From contig NZ_JSEP01000008.1 in the NCBI RefSeq assembly GCF_001624695.1, positions 62,001-126,000 on the forward strand: 64,000 nucleotides of DNA, written 5' to 3'. This DNA comes from Labrenzia sp. OB1. GTDB taxonomy: Bacteria; Pseudomonadota; Alphaproteobacteria; Rhizobiales; Stappiaceae. The position numbers were made by a program, and so were the translations under genes. The notes beneath the pieces were generated by a model. It ran no database searches. It saw only the letters and a program-made list of their open reading frames with translations, and was not told the DNA's origin. This document shows positions 29,108-38,087 of this stretch, piece after piece (within the stretch, counting starts at the first letter, position 1; each line of letters begins with the position of its first letter).

Positions 29108-30112
29108 ATGCGAGATCACGCCGCCAGAACCCGTGTTGGCCTGACCGCCGGGCCGGATACCGTTCGTGCGGGCGAAGATCCACGCATCCACATCACCCGT
29201 TCCGGCTTGCGCGCGCTCGAGTTTCAGGGACGCAGTCTGCGTCTTTTGCCTAAACAGCCGGCCGCCAGTGTGTTGAACGGCAGGCACGCTTCCCGGTTTC
29301 GCGGCCGGGGACTGAACTTCGAGGAATTGCGCGAATACCTGCCGGGCGACGACCCCAGAACGATTGACTGGAAGGTGACGGCCCGCACCGGCTCTCCGCA
29401 TGTGCGGGTTTTTACCGAAGAACGCGACCGGCCCGTGCTGCTTCTGGTCGATCAGCGCATTTCGATGTTTTTCGGTACGCGCCACAACATGAAATCTGTC
29501 ACCGCAGCCGAAGCCGCTGCCCTGATCGCGTTCCGGGTTCTCGATCAGGGGGACCGTATCGGCGGAATTGTCTTTGGCGATGAGTCTGTGGGGGAACTGC
29601 GGCCAAGAAAGAGCCGTCAGGCCCTCGACCAGTTCCTGCTGGCCCTTGAGCGGGCGAACCACGCGCTTTCCGCAGATGCACCGACCGTGGACCCAGCCAT
29701 GCCGCTCAATCAACCACTCGCTTCCGCACTTCGGATCGCCAGGCGGAACCACCTCGTCGTTATCATCAGTGACTTCGACGAGATCGATGTACAGACGGAG
29801 AAAATGATCGGAACGCTGTCACGACACAACGACTTGATTCTGTGTCCCGTCACCGATCCGATCTCCCGCGATATTCCGGAAGGATTCAAACTGGTTGTTT
29901 CGGATGGAAACCTGCAGGCAGAGCTCGACACCTCAAGTCGTCAGACCGATCAGTCGCTCAGGATGTTCGTCAGCGAAAGGCTGAACAAGCTGCTTTCCTG
30001 GCAGCGGCGTTTCGGGCTTTCCGTTTTGCCGCTCGACACCGGGGAAGATACCCTTCCCCAGATCCTTCGCCTGACCGGTCATCGCGGCTCAATTCGGAAA
30101 AATCAGAGATGA
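29108..30112 (+). CDS. DUF58 domain protein
   Basis: A 334-residue protein with the DUF58 signature FEELREYLPGDDPRTIDWKVTART followed by a vWA-like Rossmann region (PVLLLVDQRISMFFGT, VVIISDFDEID). DUF58 proteins always accompany MoxR ATPases and link them to the vWA partners. It lies 11 bp after the moxR stop and overlaps the next gene by 4 bp. No signal peptide; cytoplasmic. Confidence 0.93.
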   Translation: MRDHAARTRVGLTAGPDTVRAGEDPRIHITRSGLRALEFQGRSLRLLPKQPAASVLNGRHASRFRGRGLNFEELREYLPGDDPRTIDWKVTARTGSPHVRVFTEERDRPVLLLVDQRISMFFGTRHNMKSVTAAEAAALIAFRVLDQGDRIGGIVFGDESVGELRPRKSRQALDQFLLALERANHALSADAPTVDPAMPLNQPLASALRIARRNHLVVIISDFDEIDVQTEKMIGTLSRHNDLILCPVTDPISRDIPEGFKLVVSDGNLQAELDTSSRQTDQSLRMFVSERLNKLLSWQRRFGLSVLPLDTGEDTLPQILRLTGHRGSIRKNQR

Positions 30113-30579
30113 AGGACGCTTGGGAAGGCTTAAATCTGGTTGATCTGTTGGATTTGCTTGACCCCGTACAAGAGCCTCCACCGATCTCCATGTTTCCACA
30201 GACCGCCGGCTGGATCTGGCTGGGGTTGGCCCTTCTGCTTGGTCTGGCAGCCCTTGTTTGGCAATTCCTGAGATACCGTCGGAAGAACGCCTATCGCCGT
30301 CAGGCCCTGCGCGAACTGCTGGACTGCCCGGACGATGCGGCCCATCTGGCAACGCTTGTGCGCCGGACTGCGCTGGCTGCCTTCCCGCGAGACGAAGTCG
30401 CGTCGTTGTGCGGCAAGAATTGGCTGACGTTTTTGGACCGCGCCTATGGCGGCAACGGGTTTTCGGCAGGCCCGGGGGAGCAGTTGGCGAGCGCGCCCTA
30501 TGCTGCAGGTCAAAAGGAAGCTTCCCTGAAAGCTCTCGTTCGCACCTGGATACGCAAACATCGCGGGCCCGGCGCATGA
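30109..30579 (+). CDS. DUF4381 single-span membrane protein
   Basis: A 156-residue protein with one transmembrane segment (TAGWIWLGLALLLGLAALVWQFLRYRRK), an N-terminal periplasmic stretch containing LLDLLDPVQEPPPISMFPQTAGW, and a cytoplasmic C-terminal helical part (RRQALRELLDC, LATLVRRTALAAFPRDEVASLCGKNWLTFLD). This matches DUF4381 proteins found between DUF58 and vWA genes in MoxR operons. ATGA overlaps at both ends tie it translationally to its neighbours. Confidence 0.88.
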   Translation: MKDAWEGLNLVDLLDLLDPVQEPPPISMFPQTAGWIWLGLALLLGLAALVWQFLRYRRKNAYRRQALRELLDCPDDAAHLATLVRRTALAAFPRDEVASLCGKNWLTFLDRAYGGNGFSAGPGEQLASAPYAAGQKEASLKALVRTWIRKHRGPGA

Positions 30580-31559
30580 TCGAACTCGCCTTCCCGCTCG
30601 TCCTGTTGCTGCTGCCGCTCCCGCTCGCGGTTTTCTACCTCTTGCCGCCGCACAGGAAACAGGTTCCGGGGACACGGTTTCCGTTTTTCCGCAAGATAGT
30701 TGTCGCCACCGGCCTCACCCCTTCCTCCGGATCGGTCATCTTTCGCCGTTCGATCTTGCAGATGATATCGGCCGCGGCAATCTGGGGTCTGCTTGTTGTA
30801 GCCCTGGCACAGCCCGAAAAGGTCGGCGATGCAATTGTGGTCGAAAAATCCGCCCGCGACATCATGCTGGCCATCGACTTGTCCGGTTCAATGGACCAAC
30901 GGGACTTTCCCGCGCTTGACGGTAGCCGTACCCAACGGCTGGAAGCGGTGAAGGCCGTGGTGGGAAAATTCATTTCAACCCGCGAGGATGATCGGGTTGC
31001 TCTCATCGTTTTTGGAACCAGAGCTTTTGTGCAGGCCCCCTTCACCGAGGACCTTGAATCGTTGCGGGCGCTGCTGGACCAGACCGAAGTCGGCATGGCC
31101 GGCCCTCATACCGCGCTCGGCGATGCGATAGGTCTTGCTATTGTGACCTTTCAGGCCAGCGAAATAGAAGAACGTCTCCTGATCGTGCTGAGTGACGGCG
31201 GCGATACCGGCAGCCGGATGACGCCGGTGAACGCGGCGTCCATCGCCTCGCGGTACGGCATCGATATTCTGACCATTGGTGTCGGTGACCCTGAAGGGAG
31301 CGGCGATCAGAGGCTCGACGAGAAGACGCTTGAAGCCATTGCCGCCTCAGCCGGTGGAACCTATCAGTTTGCCGGCAGCGAGCAGGCCCTTGCGCAGATC
31401 TACACGAGAGTCGCGGAACAGCTTCCGCGCGAGGTCGAAACACAAAGCTACCGGCCCAGGCAGTCTCTCAGTCATATTTTGCTGGCGGCGGCTGCGCTGC
31501 TCGGGTTTCTGACTGTCGCCTTTCTTCAGATCTCGACATATCGGCGGAGGGAAGCATGA
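30576..31559 (+). CDS. vWA-domain membrane protein (BatA type)
   Basis: A 327-residue BatA-like protein with two N-terminal transmembrane segments, a vWA domain and a C-terminal transmembrane segment (HILLAAAALLGFLTVAFLQI). The MIDAS metal site is intact: IMLAIDLSGSMDQ has the DxSxS motif at residues 101-105, and the later TALGDAIG and LSDGGDTG elements are present. It faces the periplasm in Bat systems and works with the MoxR ATPase. The start at ATG 30576 overlaps the previous stop; the longer open frame is ignored. Confidence 0.93.
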   Translation: MIELAFPLVLLLLPLPLAVFYLLPPHRKQVPGTRFPFFRKIVVATGLTPSSGSVIFRRSILQMISAAAIWGLLVVALAQPEKVGDAIVVEKSARDIMLAIDLSGSMDQRDFPALDGSRTQRLEAVKAVVGKFISTREDDRVALIVFGTRAFVQAPFTEDLESLRALLDQTEVGMAGPHTALGDAIGLAIVTFQASEIEERLLIVLSDGGDTGSRMTPVNAASIASRYGIDILTIGVGDPEGSGDQRLDEKTLEAIAASAGGTYQFAGSEQALAQIYTRVAEQLPREVETQSYRPRQSLSHILLAAAALLGFLTVAFLQISTYRRREA

Positions 31560-33094
31560 TGCCGGACCAGCTTCCCGATGCCCTGACGCTTTTTCATTTC
31601 ATCCGTCCCTGGTGGCTGGCCGGACTGCCCTTCATTGCCGCGCTATGGTGGACCGTTCGCCGCTTCGGGAAAACAAGGGAGACGTTGCCGGCCGGTATCG
31701 CGCCTCATCTCGCAGATGCCTTGAGTGTGGGCGCCGAGCCGGGAGCGCGCCTGCTTCCCATTGACGGTGTCAGCGCCGCGATCATACTGATGCTGCTGGG
31801 GTCAGCAGGCCCGACGTGGTCGCGTCTGCCCGATCCGCTGGTCGCGGACACTGCGCCTCTGGTCGTGGCGCTGAAGGTCACCGGCAGCATGATGCAATCG
31901 GATATTCCACCCAACCGGCTTGAACGCGCCAAACAGAAGATAACCGATCTTCTTGAACGCCGTTCCGGCGCCAAAACCGCGCTGATCGCCTATGCAGGGA
32001 CGACCCATCAGGTTGTGCCCCTGACGGAAGATCCGGCCGTTCTCAAGCCGTTTCTTGAAGGTCTGTCTCCCGATATCATGCCGCGAAACGGTGAAGCCGC
32101 CTCGCCCGCCCTGCTCATGGCCAATGATATTCTCGGCAAACAGGACACCCCTGGCTCGATCCTGATTGTACTGGACCGATTGACGGATGCCGACGGATCC
32201 TTGTTCGCGGAACAATCGAAAGATGGCGGCGCTCCGGTGGTTTTCTGGCAAATCGGGTGTGATGAGGCCGCTCGCTCCGCATTGGAAGCGGTCCCCACGG
32301 CCGCCCTTGTCGACCTGACGGTCGACAGTTCCGACGTCAGTCAGGTCATCCGCCGGATCGAGGTTTCCTATCAGGATGCTCTGTCCAGGGACGACCGGCA
32401 AAACTGGAAGGATCAGGGTTGGGTTTTCGCGGTACCGGCGGCTTTGATCGCGCTGTTGTGGTTCCGGCGCGGCTGGACAATGCAGTGGTCAGTCTGGCTC
32501 ATCGCCGCCATGATCGCGTGTTCTCACGGCAGTGCGCGTGCCGATGGATGGCGGGATTGGTTCCTGACACCGGATCAGCAAGGACGTCTGGCGTTTGAAG
32601 CCAGGGATTTCGAAAAGGCGGCGAGCCTGTTCGAGGATCCCGAATGGAAAGCCTATGTGCTCTACCGCGCAGGGCGCTATGAAACCTCGGCCGAGCTGTA
32701 TGCCTGGCAGGAAAGTTCCAATGCCGCCATGGGCGAAGGCCTGTCGCTCATCCGCTCGCGCAAGTACCGGGAAGCGATTGCCGCCTTCGAAAAGGCCGTC
32801 GAAAGAGACCCGGACAATGCCGCGGCTCAGCACAACCTGGAGCTTGCGAAAGATATTCTCTACTACATCGAGACAACGCGCGAGCAATCGGATACCGGCG
32901 AAGAAAGCGGCATAGGCGCCGACGACGTCGTGTTCGACAATGATGCAGGGCGCGGTACGAAGAGCGAGACGCAACAATCAACCGGCGAGATTGTCCCTGA
33001 AACCGCGGAAGCCTGGATGCGAACCGTGGACACGCGCACCGGCGATTTCATGAAGTCCCGTTTCGCTCTGGAAGCCGCCAGGAGCCCCCGATGA
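31556..33094 (+). CDS. vWA-TPR fusion membrane protein (BatB/BatC type)
   Basis: A 512-residue protein. It has two N-terminal membrane segments (WWLAGLPFIAALWWTV; SAAIILMLLGSAGPTW), a vWA-like domain, two further segments at about 285-330, and a periplasmic part with TPR helices (ARDFEKAASLFEDPEWKAYVLYRAGRYETSAEL; YREAIAAFEKAVERDPDNAAAQHNLELAKDIL). This combines BatB and BatC in one chain. The MIDAS motif is degenerate: the position of the first Asp of DxSxS is Lys (LKVTGSM at 106-112). The domain probably does not bind metal in the normal way. 4-bp overlaps on both sides. Confidence 0.9.
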   Translation: MMPDQLPDALTLFHFIRPWWLAGLPFIAALWWTVRRFGKTRETLPAGIAPHLADALSVGAEPGARLLPIDGVSAAIILMLLGSAGPTWSRLPDPLVADTAPLVVALKVTGSMMQSDIPPNRLERAKQKITDLLERRSGAKTALIAYAGTTHQVVPLTEDPAVLKPFLEGLSPDIMPRNGEAASPALLMANDILGKQDTPGSILIVLDRLTDADGSLFAEQSKDGGAPVVFWQIGCDEAARSALEAVPTAALVDLTVDSSDVSQVIRRIEVSYQDALSRDDRQNWKDQGWVFAVPAALIALLWFRRGWTMQWSVWLIAAMIACSHGSARADGWRDWFLTPDQQGRLAFEARDFEKAASLFEDPEWKAYVLYRAGRYETSAELYAWQESSNAAMGEGLSLIRSRKYREAIAAFEKAVERDPDNAAAQHNLELAKDILYYIETTREQSDTGEESGIGADDVVFDNDAGRGTKSETQQSTGEIVPETAEAWMRTVDTRTGDFMKSRFALEAARSPR

Positions 33095-34401
33095 GACGGC
33101 TGCTTGTCTTCACGCTACCGCTGTTTTTCCTGATTTTCGCCCATGCACAGGCCCAGGAACAGGCCAAGACGCCCGTCGAGCCGATTGTCAGAACGGATCT
33201 GAACGAGACGCGCACGATACCCGGTCAGGCATTGGTTCTCCGGATTACCGTTCTTGTGCCGACATGGCTTCCCGAACCGGCCGTCTTTCCGACTTTCGAA
33301 GTGCCGAATGTCATCGTGCGTGTGCCTTCGCGTGGAACCGGGCCGACGAGTGAAACCGTGGATGGGGAAACCTGGTCCGGCGTGACGCGGGCCTATCACA
33401 TCTCACCGATGCTTCCCGGGCGGTTCAGAATCCCGGAAGACACGCTGACGGTCACTTATGCGGCCCCACAGACGCGCGAAGCTGTTCGTGTGGAGGTGCA
33501 AACGCCTGCCTTCGAAATCTCCGGTGTCGTTCCGTCTGAGGCGCAGGATCTGTCCCCCTTCATCGCCGCCCGCTCCCTTACGCTTGAGCGAACTGTCGAG
33601 GGCGATCCTTCGAGCCTTGCCGAAGGGGACGCGCTTGTCCTGAAGACGGTCGCCAGGGTCTCCGGCGTATCTCCGATGTTCCTGCCTCCGTTGGCGCCCA
33701 TCGCGGGTCAGGATGGCCTGGCGGACTACGCACAAAGCCCTGTCATGGAGGAAACCGAAGATCGCGGCGTCATCAGCGGCAGCAGAAGCGAGGTCGTGAC
33801 ACTCATGGCGGAGTTTGCCGGAAGTTATACGATCCCGGCAGCGTCTCTGGAATGGTACAATCTGGACAGCGGCAAGGTTGAGATGGTCACGCTGCCCGAA
33901 ATCGAACTCACTGTATCAGGCGGGCCGATTACGAACTTGCAATCTCCGGACGACAGCAACACCGGTTTCTGGAAATCGACCGACGTCTTGTTGAGCGTCC
34001 TGGCCCTCGTCGTTCTGGTTTTCTTTTTCCTCCGGCGGTTCTTGCGATCGGCCAGGTTTCTTGAATTCCGCGACCGGATCAAGAGTTCCGAGCCTTATGC
34101 TTACCGGCAATTCAAGCGCGATCTGGGCTCCAGAGATTTCAACCGCGCAATGCTTTCTGCCGTCACATGGAAGCGCCGTGTTGACAGTCTTTACCCGAAT
34201 GTCGACTGGCAGGAATTCAACGTAGCCATGACCCGGCTCGGTTCCGGGTTCTTCGGTCCCGACACGACGGAACGCACGCGTGACAGGATTGCACATTGGC
34301 AAGCACTCGCCCTGGCAGCGAGAGCCGTCAGACTTAGGACTGCGAGGGCTGCTCAATCCGGACACCGGAACAAGCTTCCCCCGATGAACCCCGTTGCGTA
34401 G
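33091..34401 (+). CDS. BatD-family exported/membrane protein
   Basis: A 436-residue protein with a signal peptide (MRRLLVFTLPLFFLIFAHAQAQ), a large beta-sandwich periplasmic part typical of BatD, and one transmembrane segment (DVLLSVLALVVLVFFFLRRFL). A cytoplasmic helical tail of about 120 residues follows. It is the last gene of the MoxR/Bat block and overlaps the vWA-TPR gene by 4 bp. In Bat systems BatD sits in the membrane with BatA/B. Its biochemical role is not established. Confidence 0.88.
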   Translation: MRRLLVFTLPLFFLIFAHAQAQEQAKTPVEPIVRTDLNETRTIPGQALVLRITVLVPTWLPEPAVFPTFEVPNVIVRVPSRGTGPTSETVDGETWSGVTRAYHISPMLPGRFRIPEDTLTVTYAAPQTREAVRVEVQTPAFEISGVVPSEAQDLSPFIAARSLTLERTVEGDPSSLAEGDALVLKTVARVSGVSPMFLPPLAPIAGQDGLADYAQSPVMEETEDRGVISGSRSEVVTLMAEFAGSYTIPAASLEWYNLDSGKVEMVTLPEIELTVSGGPITNLQSPDDSNTGFWKSTDVLLSVLALVVLVFFFLRRFLRSARFLEFRDRIKSSEPYAYRQFKRDLGSRDFNRAMLSAVTWKRRVDSLYPNVDWQEFNVAMTRLGSGFFGPDTTERTRDRIAHWQALALAARAVRLRTARAAQSGHRNKLPPMNPVA

Positions 34402-34536
34402 AGTATCTACCTTCGAAAAACAGCGGACTCTCACCATGTCTTCCCGCGGCTGGGGGGAGCAAGTCCCGTCAAACATGCGGCATCAAATACAGCCCCTTAC
34501 GGCGCGCCCGCTCTGCCGTCCTTCTTGAGAAACCCG

Positions 34537-35283
34537 TCAACGCAACAGGAACGACAGCGTCAGGACGAGACCGATACCCGCGACGCCATAGCGGACCACG
34601 GGTTCAGGTAGTCGCCGGGTCACGCTTGCGCCGACATATCCTCCGACGACACCGCCCACGAGAACGCAGACGGCCGCCACCCAGTCGACCAGACCCGAAA
34701 ACATCATCGGAACAACCGCGACGGACTGGATAGCCGCCGCGAAGAGGTTCTTGGCACCATTCACATGGCTGACACCCATCCCGGAGGAAACCGACAGAAC
34801 AGCCAGAAGCATGAAGCCCAGACCGGCGCCGAAAAAACCGCCATAAAAGCCGAAAATCGCCAGCAATACCGCGACAGCTGTCTCAAGCCGTTCGCCGGGG
34901 AAAGCACGGCGCATCAGCACGGTCGTCCTGGGCCCCAGCACGATGGCGACCACAGCGATAATGAGCAGGAACGGCACGACCCTGACGAAGGCTTCGTTAC
35001 TGGAATTCACCATGACGAGCGAGCCGAGCAAGGCACCGGCGAGCGCCGGGATCATCTGGCGCCAGAGGCGTTTCATCTCGCCTGCAAGTTCGCGGCGATA
35101 AACCCAGATTGCCGGCAGCTGGGCCGGCCAGAGCGCAACGCCCTGTGTGACATTCGCTGCAATCGGCGGCAATCCGGTCGCCAGAAGAAGCGGAAAGACG
35201 AAAAGCTTGGCGCCGCCCGCTGCTGCGTTGACAGCTCCTCCCACAAGACCCGCGATCAAAAACAGAAAGACCGACCCCGTCAT
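34537..35283 (-). CDS. TauE/SafE-family permease
   Basis: A 248-residue inner-membrane protein with about seven to eight hydrophobic segments and the TauE/SafE (DUF81) pattern. The N-terminus is FLFLIAGLVGGAVNAAAGGAKLFVFPLLLA with its glycine-rich motif, and there is a second related half (GFYGGFFGAGLGFMLLAVL). Family members export sulfite, sulfoacetate or other organic anions. Its start overlaps the stop of the GntR gene by 4 bp. It is therefore expressed with that regulator and belongs to the TTT locus. Confidence 0.88.
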   Translation of the reverse strand: MTGSVFLFLIAGLVGGAVNAAAGGAKLFVFPLLLATGLPPIAANVTQGVALWPAQLPAIWVYRRELAGEMKRLWRQMIPALAGALLGSLVMVNSSNEAFVRVVPFLLIIAVVAIVLGPRTTVLMRRAFPGERLETAVAVLLAIFGFYGGFFGAGLGFMLLAVLSVSSGMGVSHVNGAKNLFAAAIQSVAVVPMMFSGLVDWVAAVCVLVGGVVGGYVGASVTRRLPEPVVRYGVAGIGLVLTLSFLLR

Positions 35284-36008
35284 CTGTTGTCCTGTTCACC
35301 GTCGCCGGCGGGGTCCCGGCTGGCGGCAAGCGCCGACGCGGTCAGCGCGAAATGTTCCTCGATCAGACGGCAGGCAAGATCGGCGTTTCGGGCCAGCGTG
35401 GCATCAACGATTGCGGCATGTTCCGCGGTCAGGTCGCGGGCACCTATTTTCTGATAGACGGAGGCCCGGCGGTAACGCTCGCACAGATCGTGCAGACCGC
35501 CACGCAGCTTGAGCAGCCAGGCGGATCCGCAGGCAGAAACCAATGCCAAGTGCAATCCGGAATTCGCGCGCTCCCAACTGTCCGGCACATGTCCCTGCGC
35601 CTTCATCAGCGCGGCATCCTCCTTTGCCATGATATAGCCCGCGGCGACGACCCGGGCCTCCCAGACGTCGTCCCCCTGTTCGATAGAAAGCCTGAGCGCC
35701 TCCTTCTCGATCACGGTGCGCGCAAGGTTAAGGTCCTTGAATTCGGCCGGATCGAGCGGGGCGACAGTGAACCCGCGATTGCCCTCGCTGACAACCAGCC
35801 CGTCCTGGGCGAGTTTCTGCATTGCCTCGCGCAGTGGTGTCGGTCCGATCTGGTAGATCGACTTGAGTTTTTCGATCCTCAAGCGTTCGCCGGGAGCCCG
35901 CACGGACGTGATGATATCGCGTCTCAGCCGTCCGTAAGCGGTGTCCGCGAGTGTCGCTCCCTCAGACGCGCCCTGGCCGCGTGCTTCTGTATAACTTTCT
36001 GTTTTCAT
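35280..36008 (-). CDS. GntR-family transcriptional regulator (FCD subgroup)
   Basis: A 242-residue regulator. The winged-helix domain (TLADTAYGRLRRDIITSVRAPGERLRIEKLKSIYQIGPTPLREAMQKLAQDGLV) is followed by an all-helical FCD ligand-binding domain (LNLARTVIEKEALRLSI, HLALVSACGSAWLLKLRGGLHDLCERYRR, LTAEHAAIVDATLARNADLACRLIEEHF). FCD members usually sense carboxylic or sugar acids. It is divergent from the FAH/TTT genes with 90 bp between. It most likely controls both directions through a palindrome in that gap. Confidence 0.92.
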   Translation of the reverse strand: MKTESYTEARGQGASEGATLADTAYGRLRRDIITSVRAPGERLRIEKLKSIYQIGPTPLREAMQKLAQDGLVVSEGNRGFTVAPLDPAEFKDLNLARTVIEKEALRLSIEQGDDVWEARVVAAGYIMAKEDAALMKAQGHVPDSWERANSGLHLALVSACGSAWLLKLRGGLHDLCERYRRASVYQKIGARDLTAEHAAIVDATLARNADLACRLIEEHFALTASALAASRDPAGDGEQDNR

Positions 36009-36068
36009 TTGTCTATCACGGTTTCCGGCACTTTGATTGACACTCAGGACTTTCTATGATCTTAATTA

Positions 36069-36078
36069 TTATCGATAA
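36069..36078. promoter_or_regulatory. Palindrome in the gntR/FAH divergent gap (operator candidate)
   Basis: TTATCGATAA is a perfect 10-bp inverted repeat. It is set in an AT-rich stretch 60 bp upstream of the GntR start and 21 bp upstream of the FAH start. It is the only clear symmetric site in this short divergent promoter region. Confidence 0.35.
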
Positions 36079-36098
36079 AATCTAACAATGTCGAGAAA

Positions 36099-36968
36099 AT
36101 GAAACTCATTACCTTTAATACCGGCCAGACCCTTGCCGCCGGCTATATTGACGGCGGCGAAGCGGTGATATGCGCTGAGGACGAGGCCGCACGGCGCGCC
36201 GTTCTGAATGTAATTTCGGGCGGAAAAAATGCGGTTGCGGATTGGGCATCCAGTGGCGGAAGACACTTGCCGCTGAGCGAGGTTCACCTGCTTGCGCCGA
36301 TCCCCGAGCCGTTGCGCGACATCTTTTGCGTTGGCAAGAACTATTACGCCCATGCGGCGGAGTTCCATTCCAGCGGCTTCGATTCCAGTGCGAAGGAAGC
36401 AGTGCCGTCCCACCCGGTCATTTTCACCAAGGCGACGACGAGTGTTTGCGCTCCGGGAGATGTCGTTCAGGCGTCGCTCGATCATACGGACAGCACCGAC
36501 TACGAAGGCGAGCTTGGCGTGGTGATCGGCAAGCGCTGCTTTCAGGTTTCCAGGGAAGAAGCACTCGATCACGTGTTCGGCTATGTGGCCGTGAACGACG
36601 TTACTTCGCGGATACTGCAGAAGAACCATAATCAGTGGGTCATCGGCAAGGGCATCGACACGTTTTGTCCGATGGGACCGTGGATTGCCACTGCGGACGA
36701 GATCGGTGACGTGGGTTCGCTCGAGCTTGTCACCCTTATCAACGGCGAGGAACGGCAGCGGGCGAAGGTCGCCGACCTGATCTTCGACATCCCGACTCTC
36801 ATTGAAACCATAAGCCGAACCATGACGCTTCTGCCGGGCGACATCATCGCCACCGGCACGCCCGTCGGAGTGGGAATCGGCTTCGATCCGCCGAAATACC
36901 TGAAGAGTGGCGACACGATGCGCGTCACTATCACTGGGCTTGGAACGCTCGAGAATACGATCGGCTGA
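36099..36968 (+). CDS. Fumarylacetoacetate hydrolase (FAH) family protein
   Basis: A 289-residue enzyme of the FAH superfamily. The C-terminal catalytic domain has the metal triad STDYEGELGVVIGK (two Glu) and VNDVTSRIL (Asp), plus the GKGIDTFCPMGPWI and GDIIATGTPVGVG motifs. Members hydrolyse or decarboxylate acylpyruvates and related 2-oxo acids. The N-terminal about 70 residues are the variable cap. It is the first gene of the TTT operon, so the substrate is probably derived from the imported (di/tri)carboxylate. The exact reaction cannot be read from sequence. Confidence 0.88.
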   Translation: MKLITFNTGQTLAAGYIDGGEAVICAEDEAARRAVLNVISGGKNAVADWASSGGRHLPLSEVHLLAPIPEPLRDIFCVGKNYYAHAAEFHSSGFDSSAKEAVPSHPVIFTKATTSVCAPGDVVQASLDHTDSTDYEGELGVVIGKRCFQVSREEALDHVFGYVAVNDVTSRILQKNHNQWVIGKGIDTFCPMGPWIATADEIGDVGSLELVTLINGEERQRAKVADLIFDIPTLIETISRTMTLLPGDIIATGTPVGVGIGFDPPKYLKSGDTMRVTITGLGTLENTIG

Positions 36969-37003
36969 GCCAGAACTGCATCTGCCAAGGGAGGAATAAC
37001 ATC

Positions 37004-38077
37004 ATGTTAAATCGGAGGCTATCAGTTGCGGCCGCCATCGTCCTGGGGAGCACCCTGGCCGTAGGGGCCCAGGACGGACTGTTCTCCGGCAAGACCATCG
37101 AGGTGGTCGTGCCGTTCGGCGAAGGCGGCGCGACATTCGTGTCGGCCAAATTCCTGGAGCCTTATCTCGAAAAGCATCTGCCCGGGAACCCTGACCTCGA
37201 TGTGGTGTCACGCCCGGGCGGCGGGTCGATTCTCGGTGCCAACTGGTTCGAGCAGAACGCAAAATCCGATGGCACGACAATCCTGTTCACCACGTCGTCT
37301 ACAGCGAACCCGTTCGTTCTCGGTCAGAAAGGTGTCGAGTACAAGCTCGCCGACTACCGTGTCGCCTACAGCCATCCCTTCAGTGCCGTTGCCTATGTGT
37401 CGCCAACTACAGGTGTCACCAACGCAGCCGGCATCAGGGATTCAAGCGTGCCGCTTATCTACGGCGGGATCGCTGCCGCGGCCTCGGACCTTCCCGGTCT
37501 TCTGTCGTTCGAGGTGCTCGATGTCGATGTGAAGTCCGTTCTCGGGTTCAACGGCCGCGGTCCGGTCCGGCTGGCCTTCGAACAGGGCGAACTGAACATC
37601 GATTACCAGTTCACGCCTGTCTATCTGACACAGGTCGTTCCCTCCGTTGCCGAAGGCCGCGCGGTCCCGCTTTGGACAGGTGGCGCAATGGAGGACGGCG
37701 TTCTGAAGGCGCGCGATCCGATCGCCCCGGAACTGCCCTCAGTCTATGAAGTCTATGAGGAACTCAACGGCAAGGCGCCGTCGGGCATCGAATGGGACGC
37801 CTTCCAGGGCATTGCCTCGGTGACCTATGCCTACGGCCTGACCGGCTACATGCATCCGGACACTCCGCAGGAGGTTCTCGACGCCTTCGCAGAAGCGGTC
37901 GCCGCGATCAACGCGGATCCGGAATTCCAGGAGGAAAGCCAGAAGGTGACCAACGGCGCGCGGCTCAATGCCGGCCCGGACACAGAATCGGCGGTCAAGG
38001 CCGCGCTGTCTCCGAGCACCGAGGTAAAGGATTATCTGCGCAACCTTCTTTCGAGCAAATTCGGGGTCACCTTCTGA
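37004..38077 (+). CDS. TTT-family substrate-binding protein (TctC/Bug-like)
   Basis: A 357-residue periplasmic binding protein with a signal peptide (MLNRRLSVAAAIVLGSTLAVGAQ). It has the Bug/TctC hallmarks: FSGKTIEVVVPFGEGGATFVSAKFL near the mature N-terminus, VVSRPGGGSILGANWF, and a two-lobe layout. This group captures carboxylates and hands them to TctA/TctB. GGAGG lies before ATG 37004. The sequence is longer and more divergent than common Bug proteins (about 320). A strong hairpin follows the stop codon. Confidence 0.87.
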   Translation: MLNRRLSVAAAIVLGSTLAVGAQDGLFSGKTIEVVVPFGEGGATFVSAKFLEPYLEKHLPGNPDLDVVSRPGGGSILGANWFEQNAKSDGTTILFTTSSTANPFVLGQKGVEYKLADYRVAYSHPFSAVAYVSPTTGVTNAAGIRDSSVPLIYGGIAAAASDLPGLLSFEVLDVDVKSVLGFNGRGPVRLAFEQGELNIDYQFTPVYLTQVVPSVAEGRAVPLWTGGAMEDGVLKARDPIAPELPSVYEVYEELNGKAPSGIEWDAFQGIASVTYAYGLTGYMHPDTPQEVLDAFAEAVAAINADPEFQEESQKVTNGARLNAGPDTESAVKAALSPSTEVKDYLRNLLSSKFGVTF

Positions 38078-38087
38078 TCCGTACCGC

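Noticed and set aside
27885-29183. 432-codon minus-strand frame opposite moxR
   Set aside because: The plus strand encodes a textbook MoxR ATPase over the same span.
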